A stretch of 64,000 nucleotides of DNA, taken from the NCBI GenBank assembly GCA_036435485.1, contig CM071597.1, positions 142,783,647 through 142,847,646 of the forward strand. The letters run 5' to 3'. Positions 1-12,533 of the stretch are shown here, in pieces (the first letter of the stretch is position 1; every line of letters begins with the position of its first letter). The DNA comes from Saposhnikovia divaricata. Taxonomy: Eukaryota > Streptophyta > Magnoliopsida > Apiales > Apiaceae. The position numbers and the translations under genes are program-made. The notes under the pieces were generated by a model that saw nothing but the letters and a program-made list of their open reading frames with translations, had not been told where the DNA came from and made no database searches.

Positions 1-1340
1 CTCTTTAGTCCTTCTCAGGTACTTGAGTATAGTTTTTACTGCGCTCCAATGTTCCTGACCTGGGTTCGACTGATATCTACTAACCATGCCTACAGCAAAG
101 CAGATGTCAGGCCTCGTACATAACATAGCATACATTAAGCTTCCACATGCCGAAGCATAAGGAACTGCTTTCATGCTCTCTATATCCTTAGGTGTCGAAG
201 GACACTGCTCCTTGGATAGAGCCACTCCATGCTTAAAAGGTAAAAAACCTTTCTTAGAGTTCTGCATGTTAAAACGAGCTAATACTTCATCAATGTAGGG
301 CTCTTGAGATAAAGCCAACATCCTTTTCTTGCGATCCCTTATTACTTTGATCCCAAGGATGTATGCCGCTTCACCTAAGTCCTTCATTTCAAATTGTTTG
401 AACAACCATGCCTTTATTGATGACAACATCTTAACATTGTTTCCAATGAGTAAAATGTCATCAACATACAGTACCAGAAAAACCACTGCATTACCCTCAC
501 TTCTCTTATACACACATGATTCGCTTGGACTTTGATCAAATCCATATGACTGGACTGCCTGATCAAAACGAATATTCCAGTCCCTAGAAGCTTGTTTTAG
601 TCCATAAATAGACCTCTTAAGCTAACAAAAAAGATGCTCTTGGCCTTCCTTAATGAACCCTTTTGGTTGTTGCATATAGATGGTTTCCTCAAGACTTCCA
701 TTAAGGAAAGCTGTCTTGACATCCATTTGCCAAATCTCATAATCGAGATGAGCTGCTATAGATAAAAGAATCCGGATCGACTTAAGCATAACAACCGGCG
801 AAAAGGTTTCCTCATAATCGATCCCTTCTTTCTGAGTATACCCTTTCGCAACAAGTCGTGCTTTCCAGGCTTTCACCTTTTTGTCAGATCCTCTTTTCTT
901 CTTGTAGATCCACATACATCCAATGGGTTTTACACCTTTGGGTGGTTCCACGAGCTCCCAAACTTGATTAGAATACATAGATTCCATCTCAGATTCCATT
1001 GCCTTTTGCCAAAGATCTGCATCTTTATCTAGAATTGCTTGTTCGTATGTCCTGGGATCCTCATCATGTTCACCAGAGACCAAGTCCGAGGACTCTCCCA
1101 AAAACATGAATCTATCAGGTTGTTGAACAACCCTCCCACTACGACGAAGCACCGGTGTGGTATTAGTGACAGGTTGTGCATTATCTTGTGGTTGATCTAC
1201 TTGTACTATTGGCACTTGGGGATTATCTGTCCCTCCCACTAGTTCCTCTAAAACGATACTACTCATGGGTTTGTGTTTCATTATATAGTCTTCTTCTAAG
1301 AATCTAGCATTGGTGCTAACAATGATATCTCGATCCCTAG
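1..1340 (-). pseudogene. Copia reverse transcriptase region (broken)
   Basis: This frame follows the integrase after a frameshift near 1365. It holds the Copia RT start (WELVEPPKGVKPIGCMWIYK), the catalytic block MDVKTAFLNGSLEE and, further on, YVDDILLIGN at about 455-472, so both catalytic aspartate sites are present. An in-frame TAG at 622-624 interrupts it just before the conserved RSIYGLKQASRDW block. Reading stays open in the same frame from there to the window edge and continues toward RNase H. The family makes cDNA from element RNA inside virus-like particles. This copy cannot make a full enzyme because of the stop and the upstream frameshift. Confidence 0.9.
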
Positions 1341-1342
1341 GA

Positions 1343-3430
1343 CTATAAAATGAATAACCTTGTTCCCATGGGATAGCCTACAAACAGCCTTACTTCTGTA
1401 CGAGATTCTAACTTGGTCGCGTTCTTGTTCAGCACATGTGCTGGACAACCCCAAATCCGAATATGTCTTAGACTTGGTTTGCTACCAGTCCATAATTCAA
1501 TTGGAGTCTTGGGAACCGACTTAGAAGGTACCAAGTTCAGAAGGTAAGCCGCTGTTTCTATAGCATATCCCCAAAACGACTTGGGTAAATCTGAATAACT
1601 CATCATCGATCTAACACTCTCTAAAAGAGTCCGATTCCTTCTCTCTGCTACACCATTCTGCTGAGGTGTGCCAGGTGCAGACAACTGGGATGCAATCCCA
1701 TTTTCTGATAAATATTCCCTAAATTCTCCAAGCAAGTATTCGCCACCACGATCTGATCGTAGTGACTTGATACATTTTCCAAGATGTCGCTTCTCCGCAC
1801 TTGCTTTGTACTCTTTGAATTTTTCAAAGCACCCAGACTTACGGCGCAACAAATAAATGTACCCATATCTAGAATAATCGTCAATGAAAGTGACAAAATA
1901 CTCATAACCTCCTCTTGCTTGGATACTCATAGGTCCACATAAATCAGTATGAACCAATTCTAACACTTCTTTAGCTCTATTCCCCTTTGCTTTAAAAGGC
2001 CTATTAGTCATCTTACCTTCCAAGCAGGATTCACAAACTGGAAATGGCTCCACTGCCAATGAGCCTAATGGCCCATCTACTACCAGTCTTTGAATCATCC
2101 TCAAGTTAATATGACCTAATCTTAAGTGCCAAAGATATGTTTGGTTCAATTCAGAAGGTTTCTTTCTTTTATTTGAGCTAGAAAGAATGTTATTAGTTTC
2201 CTTATGTTGCAGCATTGGTTGGATAGGATTAATAATATATAAATTGTCTTGCAATGTACCAGAACATATAACTCGTTTATTCATCATAATAGAAACATTA
2301 CGATCCAAACAAACATTATAACCATCCATGGCAAGTTTAGAAACCGAAATTAAATTCCTTCTAAACGAAGGTACATAAAGACAATTGTTCAAAACCAAAA
2401 TCCTATCATCGCCAAAAGATAATGTAATTATTCCAACTGCAACTACTGCTACTTTCGTAGCATCTCCCATGAACACATATATCTCGCCATCTCTAAGGAT
2501 TCTGGATTGCTGGAACCCCTGCATAGAGTTACAAACATGGTCAGTGGCTCCTGTATCTACACACCAAGTGCTCGTAGATATAGCCGCTATATATGTTTCT
2601 GTAACTAGAGAAAGAGACATACCAGTATTGTTTGTCTTCTTAGGAAGAGGACAATCCTGTTTCCAGTGACCTGACTGCTTGCACCTGAAGCACTTGCCCT
2701 TAGGCTTTTTCACACCACCTTGAACTCCCACTGCATTAGCAATCTTTCCAGCTTTCTGTGTCTGAGTCTTTTTCTTCTTCTTACCTTTCGGCTTAGATGA
2801 AGAAGCTTTCTCGGCCACATTCACTTGAACATTCTGCTTAAAGAGTCCTTCAGCTGCCTGAAGTTCTGTCAGAAGTTCCGCGAGACTATACATCCTTTTG
2901 TTCATGGTGTAATTCAAGCGGAACTGCTCAAAACTTTTGGGCAAGCTCATAAGGATGATATCGATCTGGGTTTCCCCATCAATATCAGCACCAAGGATCT
3001 CCATCTCATTCAGATGAGACATCATTCTGAGAACATGATCCCTTACAGGTGTTCCTTCAACCATCTGAGTGTTCATTAAAGCCTTCATTGCTACTTGCCT
3101 AGCAGCCCTATTCTGTTCTCCAAAAAGTTCCTTGAGATTAAAGAGCATATCTGAAGCAGTGGGCATAGCCTGATGCTGATGCTGCAAAACACCCGACATT
3201 GCTGCCAGAATGTAACATCGCGACATCTCATCAGCCTTAATCCACCGCTTATAATACTCCTTCTCACTTTCAGGAGCATCTTCAGCAGGCTGGTCTGGCT
3301 TGGGTTCATAAGTACAAAATTTGTACTCCTCAGCAGTCAACACTATGTCCAAATTACGTTTCCATTCAATATAGTTCGGTCCAGTAAGTTTGTTATCCTT
3401 AAGTATGGTGAATAGTGGATTAAAGCCCAT
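1343..3430 (-). pseudogene. Copia gag - protease - integrase ORF, frameshifted at its 3' end
   Basis: This is an open frame of 695 codons from an ATG at 3430. Residues 1-215 are a UBN2-type Copia gag (LTGPNYIEWKRNL near the start). A basic Lys/Ser stretch follows, then a CCHC zinc knuckle (CFRCKQSGHWKQDCP, about residue 250) for RNA binding. The aspartic protease active site is WCVDTGATDHV at about 288. The GAG-pre-integrase domain has H..H and CESC near 435-475. The integrase core has its acidic residues in HTDLCGP, LRSDRGGEY and NGVAERRNR. The frame ends at 1343, where the RT should continue. A single-base indel around 1360-1375 moves the rest of pol into another frame. The domains themselves look well preserved, so decay is recent. 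Confidence 0.92.
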
Positions 3431-3560
3431 AGTGATCTAATCCTGAGAATCATACATGTAACACATAATCAGATAGTTGCATAAATCTTAAATCCTATTG
3501 GTTTCCTCTAACAATTAATTAAAATTAATGCACTAATATTTAAACACCATAAGTATCTGG

Positions 3561-4024
3561 TACGCCACGATGGATGACATATATACCACTTAAATTCGTT
3601 TAAATATTACTTCGGTCCTATTACTAAATAATACGCCACGTTAGGGTGGACTATATATTATTTTTCATAGCTAAGTGTATACCATTATTAAATCTTAAAT
3701 TAATAAAAAGACTGGATACCACCATTAAATATTTCAAATCAATAATCGATAATAGGATAATTCCCAGATCGGGGGGAGCATTGTCAAGAGGCATCACTTA
3801 AGACCCCTTTCTAGACAGAATCATCCTTTCTCTCAATATTGAAAATCTATATTCAATCAGTGGTACCCTTCTAATTAATCGAATTCTATGAAACTTGGTA
3901 CGCCACGATGGGTGGCATGTATACCTTTCAATATTCGTAATTAATTTAGGAAGTTTGTTCTAGTAATATCCATAACACTACCTGACACCATAAATCATAC
4001 GCCACGATGGGTGGCATGTATATA
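3561..4024. repeat. Four hairpin repeats in the Copia leader
   Basis: The motif TACGCCACGATGGGTGGC, followed by an AT-rich ATGTATA, occurs at 3561-3587, 3632-3660, 3899-3925 and 3998-4024. Copies three and four can form a perfect 5-bp stem (GCCAC/GTGGC) around GATGG. Copies one and two keep the left arm and have changes in the right arm. Three of the four are followed within about 20 bases by ATTCGT. Repeated stem-loops in the transcribed leader would be placed to act on RNA dimerisation or packaging, but that is inference. Confidence 0.75.
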
Positions 4025-4512
4025 ATTTATATTCGTCTCGGTGTTAAATTACATACAAACAATAATGGAGACCATGGGATTTAATTCCTAATTAATTCCC
4101 TCACCCACTTAGAATTTTTTATTTAAAATTGAGGAATTTTATCTAGATGCATCGCCCTATGTTATTTTTTCGAGGTCTACATGTTATAAAAATAACAAAA
4201 CAAAGAACACATAACATAGCAGCATGCATCATAAAATTAAAGCAATAAATAAAATTAATGTCCATGTCGTCCTAATTATGTTAAACATGCAATTAAAAAT
4301 TACACACATAATTAACAACACACATAATAATTATTTAAAGCAATAATTAAAAAATTAAATAGCGGAATCAAAATTATAAAACATAATTTAAATCCACTAT
4401 TATGGCCCCTTGAAAAAAATAAATTTCCAGCACCATTCTGCTGAAAAAAATCCATTTTCTGCCAAAAATTTGCTGTGGCGCATTCACGGCCTGCGTTACA
4501 GCCCTGGAACTG

Positions 4513-4640
4513 CTGTCACGCATGTGCGTCATGCGTTACAGCCTGTTACAGACCTGTCACGCATGTGCGTCATGCGTTACAGCCTGAACAGACCTGTAAC
4601 GCAGTCTGCACATGCGTTACAGGCTTCAGATCAGAATTTC
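4513..4640. repeat. 41-bp tandem repeat, about three copies
   Basis: Units beginning CTGTCACGCATGTGCGTC start at 4513 and 4554, a spacing of 41 bases. A third, degenerate unit follows from about 4593 (CTGTAACGCAGTCTGCACAT). The block is GC-richer than the surrounding leader. Confidence 0.8.
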
Positions 4641-5067
4641 TCACGCGCGCCGCCTGCTCTGTTCCACCAGATCTGTTCCTTGCTTTTGGTCGTGCTTTTC
4701 TTGGACAGCAACAGCAAGCAGCCCCATCAGTTACACAGCGGAACAAATTCTTTTCTCCGTTTTGATTTCCGATCGCACGTAATTGTTACAAAATATCCGG
4801 ATCTTAATAAAATCCAACAAACAATTACAAAAAAGTAGATCTAATACAAAACTAATTTTGCGAAATCTATTCTAACACGATCAACCCTCGTGTTTTACAA
4901 CCACGATAAACCACGTGGAAACCAAACACATAATTAAAATTACATGGCCATAATAGTGGATACTAAACAACCTGCAAAAGATTATTATCCAAGCACACCA
5001 CTATACACATGCATATATAATTACGACATGGACATCGTATCAAAATTCGCAGAACCAATGAACCAGG

Positions 5068-5079
5068 CTCTTGATACCA
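5068..5079 (-). other. Primer-binding site of element A
   Basis: The minus strand reads TGGTATCAAGAGCC two bases after the LTR end. It resembles the complement of the initiator tRNA-Met 3' end (TGGTATCAGAGC) with one extra A, a form I believe is common in plant Copia elements. Confidence 0.85.
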
Positions 5080-5081
5080 AT

Positions 5082-6188
5082 TGTTGGGACAATCAGATCT
5101 TGGCACTGCGAATTTTGATACACTAAATTAACGAGTACGAATAGAAAAATCACCTTGTTAACGGTTGATTCCACGCTCTTCTATTGTATTCCCAAATTCC
5201 CTTGAGCGAAGTGTGGCCTTCGTCTTCTCAAGTTAACCTCTCTTCTTGCTCCTGGGTGGCTACCAATTTTTTTCGACCAGCCCCCAGCAAGAAGAGAATA
5301 GGAATATATATAGGCTACAATAGGGATCATGGACAATTAGGTTGGGCCTTCTAATTACATCTTGAGCCTAGCCCAACGTAATTAAATATTAATTCAATCC
5401 ACTAAAGAATTAATATTTGCACTACCTTTCCTAATACCGTAATTTAATTAATTAATTCGGTTCCAATATTATTTGCTTATTAAATTCCCCATGTTTAAAA
5501 TATCGCATGTCCATTAATTAAATAAATTACTGATAATTCATTTAATTAATATCTTTTATCCTTGATTATCCACTCAACCTTTATTTAATTATGCCGGAAT
5601 AAATCCACCTGCAGGGTTTCACATAATTAAATCTTTTTGAACTTTCAAGGGGACATCATTAACCCGAATATTATCAGGACATGGATTCCTTCAATAAATA
5701 ATATCCCACCATATATATTATTTCATCACCCAAAATATAATGAAATAAATCAAAAGAATTATTTCATATATAAATCAAAGCATGTAAATAATATATACGT
5801 GTCAATTATTATTTCCGGATTAAGAACCTAAGCATTAATAATAACATAGAATCTTAGTTCACCTTCTTAATCAGTATAAGGGAACAATTCTAAATTTGAT
5901 CCTGTTCAATATACACAAAGTATACTAGTATTATTTATTAGTCAATATAAACTAATCTAAATAATACTACAGCCATTCCAGTGGATTGTCTAACTCCACC
6001 TGTGCTGTGAACCTTATTATATTATATAAACCGTATTTAATAATCTAATATTCTGTATCCCATTTGATACTTGATTATTCACAATATATAATATTTAGAC
6101 AACATGTAAACATTTAAATGATTCTCAATTAAACCGGCTAGAAATAAATGTAAATACTTCAAATAAATATTTTCAGTATACACCAACA
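5082..6188 (-). repeat. 5' LTR of Copia element A (1107 bp)
   Basis: The ends are TGTTGGG at 5082 and CACCAACA at 6188, giving TGTTGG/CCAACA terminal inverted ends. The primer-binding site lies immediately inside 5082. Outside 6188 the sequence of element B resumes exactly where its other LTR reads at 14563. The partner LTR lies beyond the window. Confidence 0.92.
5303..5313 (-). promoter_or_regulatory. Likely TATA box of the Copia LTR
   Basis: On the minus strand CCTATATATATTCC lies about 220 bases upstream of the LTR's inner end. It is the clearest TATA-like site in the inner half of the LTR and is placed so that transcription would run into the leader. Confidence 0.5.
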
Positions 6189-8756
6189 CTCTAGTGGTAT
6201 GATCATTGATATAGCGTAAGTAATAGTTAGTGCTGGGGGTTGTTCCCTAGGGCATACGAACATCAATGATTAATTATCACGTGTATCATTAAAATGCGTG
6301 AGAAATACGATCATTGGTGTAGCGTAAGTAGTAGTCTAATATAAATTTCTTATGTGCTATGTGCCGCATATTCGGGCGGGTACTTTTCATTAATTGTTTA
6401 CTTTTATGTTGCTGCAAGTTAAGGCAGCTTTATTTTTGTAAAAACAGGGTTGAATTGTTTTTAATTAATATTGAGGGGCTGTGCCCATAGTCCGATAAAC
6501 GAATAATTCATGCCGAAATTTTCTAAAAATCCCCTGCAAATCTATTTAGAACCTATTTAATTTATTTGATTTGGTGATTTGAAATTATATGGTGATTTTC
6601 GAGAGTCGAGGTAAATATTATAAATGATATGTATTGCTGTGAAGTGGTTGCCTAGATGGTATCCAAGTATCGAGTAACCATATGTGTTAAGTATTTATGT
6701 GAAGTGAGTATTTGCCTCAGAGGTTGTCTTGAATTATATTGTGAATGTGATTAAGTATGGTTGTATAAGTTATAAGTAAGCGTTATAGGACGCAGATGGG
6801 TAGAGTAGGGCAAAACAATAAGCTTTTGCTTAGTTGGATACTAAAATAGTATTTGATCTTGAAAAGGTTCGAATAGGAAACCTAGCCAAGGACAGTGCGG
6901 GTGACCTGAAAGAGGAACAGAAGGACAAGTATCAGGCCTATGGGTGAACTAATGTGGGAACTGGTAAAGTGCAAAGAATGAAAGTGAGACCGAGTGAGAA
7001 GCCACATGTAAGTGAAAGAAACTGAAGAGAAGACAAATGAGTACTGATATGGAATCAGGAATTTCGTAAATCAAGGCAAGTGTTTTTGCTAATCACTTAT
7101 TGTTCAAGTGATGCAGTTTAATTTACTTGTAGTATGTGATGATCTGGATAAGTATAGATGGCAGATGACATACTTTTTCGTATAGTATGATGCCGTTTAT
7201 CTCCCCTACCCATGACTTACAAAGAATTTGACAAATAACCTTTCTCGCTTATTTTCTTATCCCTGGAATGCCATTTCGCCTTTTCTCGTCGACATTGTCT
7301 AAGAATTTTCTAAACAAAAGAAAGCCCGAGATTTTAAACTCTTACGAAAGCCTGCTAGCGAAACTCTTGATTCTAGCATATTTTCACAAAAGTACTCCAT
7401 TTAGAAAAAATGTTTTCTGTCAAAATGTTTTGAACCTTTCCATATTGGAGTCATTTTACAAACAAATGTTTGAGATACTTTATCTGTTTATGGAAACTCA
7501 AACTTTACAATGTGCCTAGTGTTGACCACACCTTCGCTTTAATTTAGAATTTTTATGATTGAAAATCTTATTACAATGTATATCTGTTATGTGCTCAAGT
7601 GAAATCTCTCTCTTGTTAAGTTGATAACGTTAATAATTCCAGTTATTCATATTCTTCTTGTTGGTATTTATTTGAATTGTCACTTTATATTCCTCACCCT
7701 AGTTGGTATCGAACTTGTCGATATCTTTTAAAAATCTTGATGGTTCGTTTGCTCCTTGTAGTGTATCGAACTTGTCGATACTAAGTGATGTTGTTGTTTC
7801 TTATTAACTCTTAATCTTGAGTTATTATTCTGGACGTGAGTTTCCAGTTGTTTGGAGATCAAAGGTTGTCGATTGTCCCGACACCTAGTGTGGATGATTT
7901 AGAATTGGAAATGTTTTTTTTAAATGTGGCCCTTGGGGCGTAAAACCCTTCGGGGTGGGACCTTATTATGGTCGGAAGTTAAGGCCAATGTGTGCCATGG
8001 ATCCAATTAAGGACATTGCTGTGCGCGTTTGTCCTAGGACATTGCTGTATGCGTTTGTCCGGGGTTAGTGTTGACTGATCAGCAGCCTAACCTTGATGTT
8101 TTTTTTAAAAAATAAATAAAAATTCCAATTCTAATCTATATTCTGCGATTGAGATGTTTAATTCTTGACTCCTTGAAAGTCTGTTTTTATAATATCTTGA
8201 TATCAGAATTCTTGTCAGTTCTATTTCTTGATGCACCTTATGAATGGTGAGTTATTGGCCCTCGTGGCAATTGAAAAGTTGATGTAACTAATTCCTTCAT
8301 AAAATGAGATGAAACTCTATTGTTTATCAAAATTGTTGTCATTATTGAAATTGTCATCACTATTTACACTTGCTGAGCATTGTTGGCTCACTCTTGCTTC
8401 TGTTTATTTCTCCAGTTGTTAGAGGTGATCAGAGAACATAGTGGTCAGATGGTATAGCTATATAGACAGCGAGAGGAGACGTTCGAGTGATGGACTTTTC
8501 AAAGAATGGATTGGGAATTGTTAAAGTTGGATATTTAGTTAGACAGAGAATTTGTACATTCATAAATTTGTATAATATACTTTTATTCTGAGATTGGGTT
8601 GCAATAATGTGATTGATAGTTTGTTTCATACCATAACCTGTATGCGATCTTGGTGAAGGGGTTTTTATTATTAAATGTTGTTTATATTTAGAGAGGTATG
8701 TTATTGTTGTTGGTTAGTGGCCCCATATCTATACCCCGGATTTTGGGATCGTTACA
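6189..8756 (+). repeat. 5' LTR of element B, inner part
   Basis: This aligns base for base with 14563-17131. It ends TCGTTACA just before the primer-binding site, and the 3' LTR ends CCGTTATA. The C-to-T difference is typical of methylated-cytosine decay. Short ORFs here (such as 7268-7519) recur at the same place in the other LTR (15641-15892), but nothing about them looks like a gene. Confidence 0.92.
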
Positions 8757-8759
8757 AGT

Positions 8760-8771
8760 TGGTATCAGAGC
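8760..8771 (+). other. Primer-binding site of element B
   Basis: TGGTATCAGAGC lies three bases after the LTR end at 8756. It is an exact complement of the initiator tRNA-Met 3' end used by many plant LTR elements. Confidence 0.93.
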
Positions 8772-11700
8772 TACAGGTTATGGTCACTGAAACGGATTAG
8801 GAGGGCTAGGGTACGAGTATAAGATAGGAAGTTCGAATCGTTTAAGGATTGGGTTATTAGCCAAACATCGAACCCGAAGCGGAATAAGCTAAGTGGGCAG
8901 CTGGAGCTATCAGTCCGGGGGAACGTTATCTCGAGATTTTGCGTAGAATCTAGGACATTTTATGATATTATTTTCGATGTGAACGTTTCGGAGATGGTAC
9001 GAGAAGGTTAAGAATGCGAGGTGGGAAGCAATTATTCGTAAGAATTAGAAGTTAAGCGTAGTTGTATACCCTTAATCGTTGATTCATTCAAATCCATTGC
9101 TTAAAGAAATTTCCTATTCTTCTTTGAATTATCGTCATAATTAATTCCCGGTTAGTATCGTTGCTGAGGCATTCGTTGCCCAGTGATGGTTCAAAAATCG
9201 AGAATGAATTGAGATCTTCTTATTTATTCAACTCATTATGGTCAGGCCGGTTTGGCAGCTAAGTATATTAGTGCTTAGTCGACAAGAGTGAGATTATGAA
9301 TAATTAAGAATTTCTTGAATGTTTGCTTGATCAATCATTGAAGTATCTATTGAAAAGTCTTTTATACATCAAATGATGACGAGTTTGGTATGTCAGCTTT
9401 ATTCGAATTCAATTCCGTTCTTTTAGAAATATCTATATCTTTCAAAGGATAATTGATCCAACTGTACTTGATAATTTTTGAAACTCTTGAATCCCTTCCA
9501 TATTCATGAATACTTGATTTTTCTCTATTCCAGCTGAGATGAACAACCTATACAGATAGAGGATTCAGGGACATTTTATCTTTGTGATAGAAGTCCGGTG
9601 GAACGCCACTGATTGTGTTTGTCACGAAAGTACTAAGGACTGGCCATCTTTATGTACTGTGGTGGTTAACCAAATGACAAATGCAACCTGAAAATAGTTC
9701 AAAAGATCATATTGATCTCTCGGTTAAATTCCTTTATAAAAGTTTTATCAAATAAACCCAGTGTATATTCGTACTTGATGCCCCATTCATTTTATTGATT
9801 TTCTTTGTCAGAAATTTGATACTTTCACAAATTCTTAGTGATGAAGAGATGCGAAGATAGATGTGACGACGTTTTGAATGATTAAAACTATAACTGCATT
9901 AACGAAGAAGTGGTGATGCGAGTTTAAGAATTTGGTGATTAAGACAGATATGTCATGTCAAGTTGGAATATTTATTGGATCGATGAGACATGGACAAGAT
10001 TTGTGGCTAATGAGAATTGAACAAAGGAAAAAGGGACAGTAAAGAAAAGCACATGATTATAGATACGGTTAAAAGATGAAAAGAAAACGGTGATGAGAAT
10101 GTTAGGTATGAGATGCACAATGCTGAAGAAAGATTGTTTTGGACATCTATTGAAGGGCAAAGACAGTAGACAGAATCTTATAAGATTTTGAATGTTGGAG
10201 CTGTTGTTGAGCATAAGATGTTAGAAACAAGAAGGATGACTTGGATAGAGCAGAGTGAAGCAAAACAGAATAATGGGTTGTAAGAATTATCAAGAAGAAT
10301 CAGGACTGAATGAGGGGTAAGGTGAATGTGTGGAGTAAATAACTTATGCAAGCCAGTGTAGAAAGTCATGATTATCAAGGATGGTGGAAAGTTGACCAAG
10401 ATGGAATAAATGTCAATAAGGAGGAAGACAGGGAAATCAGAAAGTTTCCAGAAGTGATTAAATAGTAGACGTATAAAATTTAGTTAAGAAAAGAATGTGA
10501 AATCCCGAATATGTGGAGTTCGAAGAGAAAGGGGCACCGTAGTTGCCTACAGAATGAGAATTAGCAGAAATTAACGAGATCCCATGATCAGAGAATAAGA
10601 TTTCGGGAGTAGAATCCCTAGAGATTTTATTAAGATAAATGTGGGAAGTTGTGGTTGTAACCTGAAGGGAAGTGTGGTAACAAGTAACAAAGTCAGAAAT
10701 TAAAGCTATGAGTTATAAGCTTGGAAAGATGGAAATTTTGCCGAAAATAGTATTACATTAACTTTGGCCGAAGTTTGAAAAGAGTGAAAAGACTGCTTTT
10801 ATGATTATTAAGAAGATAAAATTTAATATGATTGTAGATCACATAACAAGATGATCGAAGATTCAGGAAGCGTATGCAAATCAATTGAGAGTGCTTTTAA
10901 GAGTTTACAAGAAAAGGAAGAAAATTTTGCATAAGAGTTCTAGTGTGAATTTCGAATGTTATGATTCTGTGGTTAATGGTAGTGATGTTAAATGTTGGAG
11001 TTGTAATAGGAAGAGTCAAATTCGAGGACTCGCCAAGTATGCAAAGTTATGATTTGGAAGGAACTCTGTGGATGCAAGGCAGTGAAGTCGTAAGCAAGTT
11101 TTAAATATGTTGTACCATAAGGAATTAGGTCGTAGCCAAGGTCATGGTTTGCTAATTGATTTTTAAAATTTTTAAAAATATTTTGGTTCAAAAAGGCTTT
11201 TTGATTAAAAACCCTATTATTTTAAATGTTTTCTCTTAAAATGATTTTTTAAAATATCTTTTAAAAGGATTTTCAGTTGGTTCAAATGGTTTTTAAATCA
11301 TTTTATATCAACAAAATATTTGTTTCTTTTAAATGTTTTAGCAAACCGGTGTTGTAAGAAGGTAGAAATCGAGTATTAAACCGAATGGTGGTTGGCGCAA
11401 ATGCCATGCTATAAGAGTTTAGCGTGTTGTTCGCGTTCAAATAGCAATTGAGAATAGATGATATAAGGTTAATTTTTCCACAATAGGAACTCAGTGAAAC
11501 AATGAGATGAAGGATGGATAGAAGTTTCCGATTATTCCCTTCTCAAGTAACATTGCACGTGAAAGAAGAGTAAGAACGATCGAAGAATTTCTTGATGTTC
11601 CTTTTCTCAAAGTTTTAATTGAGGAAGATTTTGTTTTAAGAGACATCAATAAGCAATGATGCGTATTAAGTTGTATATGCGTGTTGTTAAAGCGGGAGCT

Positions 11701-12520
11701 TGTTGAGAATTGTTAAAGAATTGTATCATGATTGATTTCAAGTGGAGTTGTGACCTCAGGAATTGTTCATGTATAGAGTGAAGTTACAGTCAAGGTGACG
11801 GGTATAATAGCTTCCAAAGGCTACAGATATTCGAGGTTGTGTTTCAAAAGATTAAGCAACCTAGACCATTTTATAAGATTGAGAATCGGGTCGTTAATTA
11901 AATTATGCTTGATGTGCATCTAAGGACGTATGTATTTGGTTATAGTATTCGATTTCGAGAATGCGACTAAGAATGGACAAAATGATGTTAAGTTTCCCGA
12001 TTGGGTACTCGGTAAAATTCTAGGACTAAAGAAAGAAAGTAACTTTTTAATTATTCCCTTCTGAATCAACATCGTACTTGAAAAGTGGAGTGGAAGTGAT
12101 CGGGGGATTTCCTGAGATTCTTTTCTCAAAGTTCTATTTGAAATCATGTGGTAATACGTAAAGCGTGAAAGTGATACCAAGTGTAGGTCATTGTAAATTA
12201 AGGCAACTTGCACGATCGTATTATTGCGAAGGATTGGCGCGGTAATATAGTATTGACGCAGAGTATAGTTCATTATGCGAAAAAGTCATATTGATTTTCG
12301 CGGAAAGTTATTCGTTGACGTGTGATGAACGTTAGAGATTTGAAAACCAAAGCTTAAGGTTATTACGGGAATTGAAGGCTCAAGGAATGAGCTTATAAAA
12401 GTATGAGAGGTTATGATGGAATCCTAGAGTTGAAAGTGCAACCTGGAAAGTGGAAGTAAGATGTTTAACGAGAATTGTTACTGGTGTCCTTAAGATTGAT
12501 TCTGAGGACAGAATCCTATT
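8772..12520 (+). other. Noncoding interior of element B
   Basis: This is 3.7 kb of AT-rich sequence with stops in every frame. I could not place gag or pol motifs with confidence. Two things stand out. A segment of about 180 bases at 9565-9745 resembles one near the 3' end of element D (29720-29880). A degenerate direct duplication links 11510-11640 and 12020-12150. The 3' edge (12505-12533) matches D's 3' edge (30172-30198), so the two elements share ancestry. Confidence 0.65.
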
Positions 12521-12533
12521 AAGGGGGGAAGGA
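12521..12533 (+). other. Polypurine tract of element B
   Basis: AAGGGGGGAAGGA directly precedes the 3' LTR start TATAACGACC at 12534. Priming of plus-strand DNA at this tract is the known family mechanism. Confidence 0.9.

Larger units (their letters stand above)
3431..5067 (-). other. Copia leader (untranslated), no ORF
   Basis: The stretch between the primer-binding site and the gag ATG is about 1.6 kb, long for a Copia leader. It is AT-rich and has no credible coding frame. Two repeat systems occupy it and are listed separately: four copies of a GCCAC...GTGGC hairpin motif at 3561-4024, and a 41-bp GC-richer tandem repeat around 4513-4640. I see nothing else that I recognise. Confidence 0.7.
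1..6188 (-). mobile_element. Element A: Ty1/Copia retrotransposon, 5' part
   Basis: Read on the minus strand the order is LTR (6188 to 5082), primer-binding site, a 1.6-kb leader, gag, protease, integrase and reverse transcriptase. Integrase before RT is the Copia order. The element runs off the left edge of the window, so its RNase H end and 3' LTR are not seen. The LTR ends at 6188 and is followed by CTCTA, which also occurs at the matching place in the second LTR of element B (14563). The insertion point inside B's 5' LTR is therefore known to the base, and CTCTA is the likely target duplication. One frameshift and one in-frame stop in pol make this copy non-autonomous. Confidence 0.93.

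Noticed and set aside
7268..7519. 83-codon ORF that is repeated at 15641-15892, as if a conserved gene
   Set aside because: The two copies lie at matching places in the two LTRs of element B. They are conserved because the LTRs are direct repeats, not because of selection.
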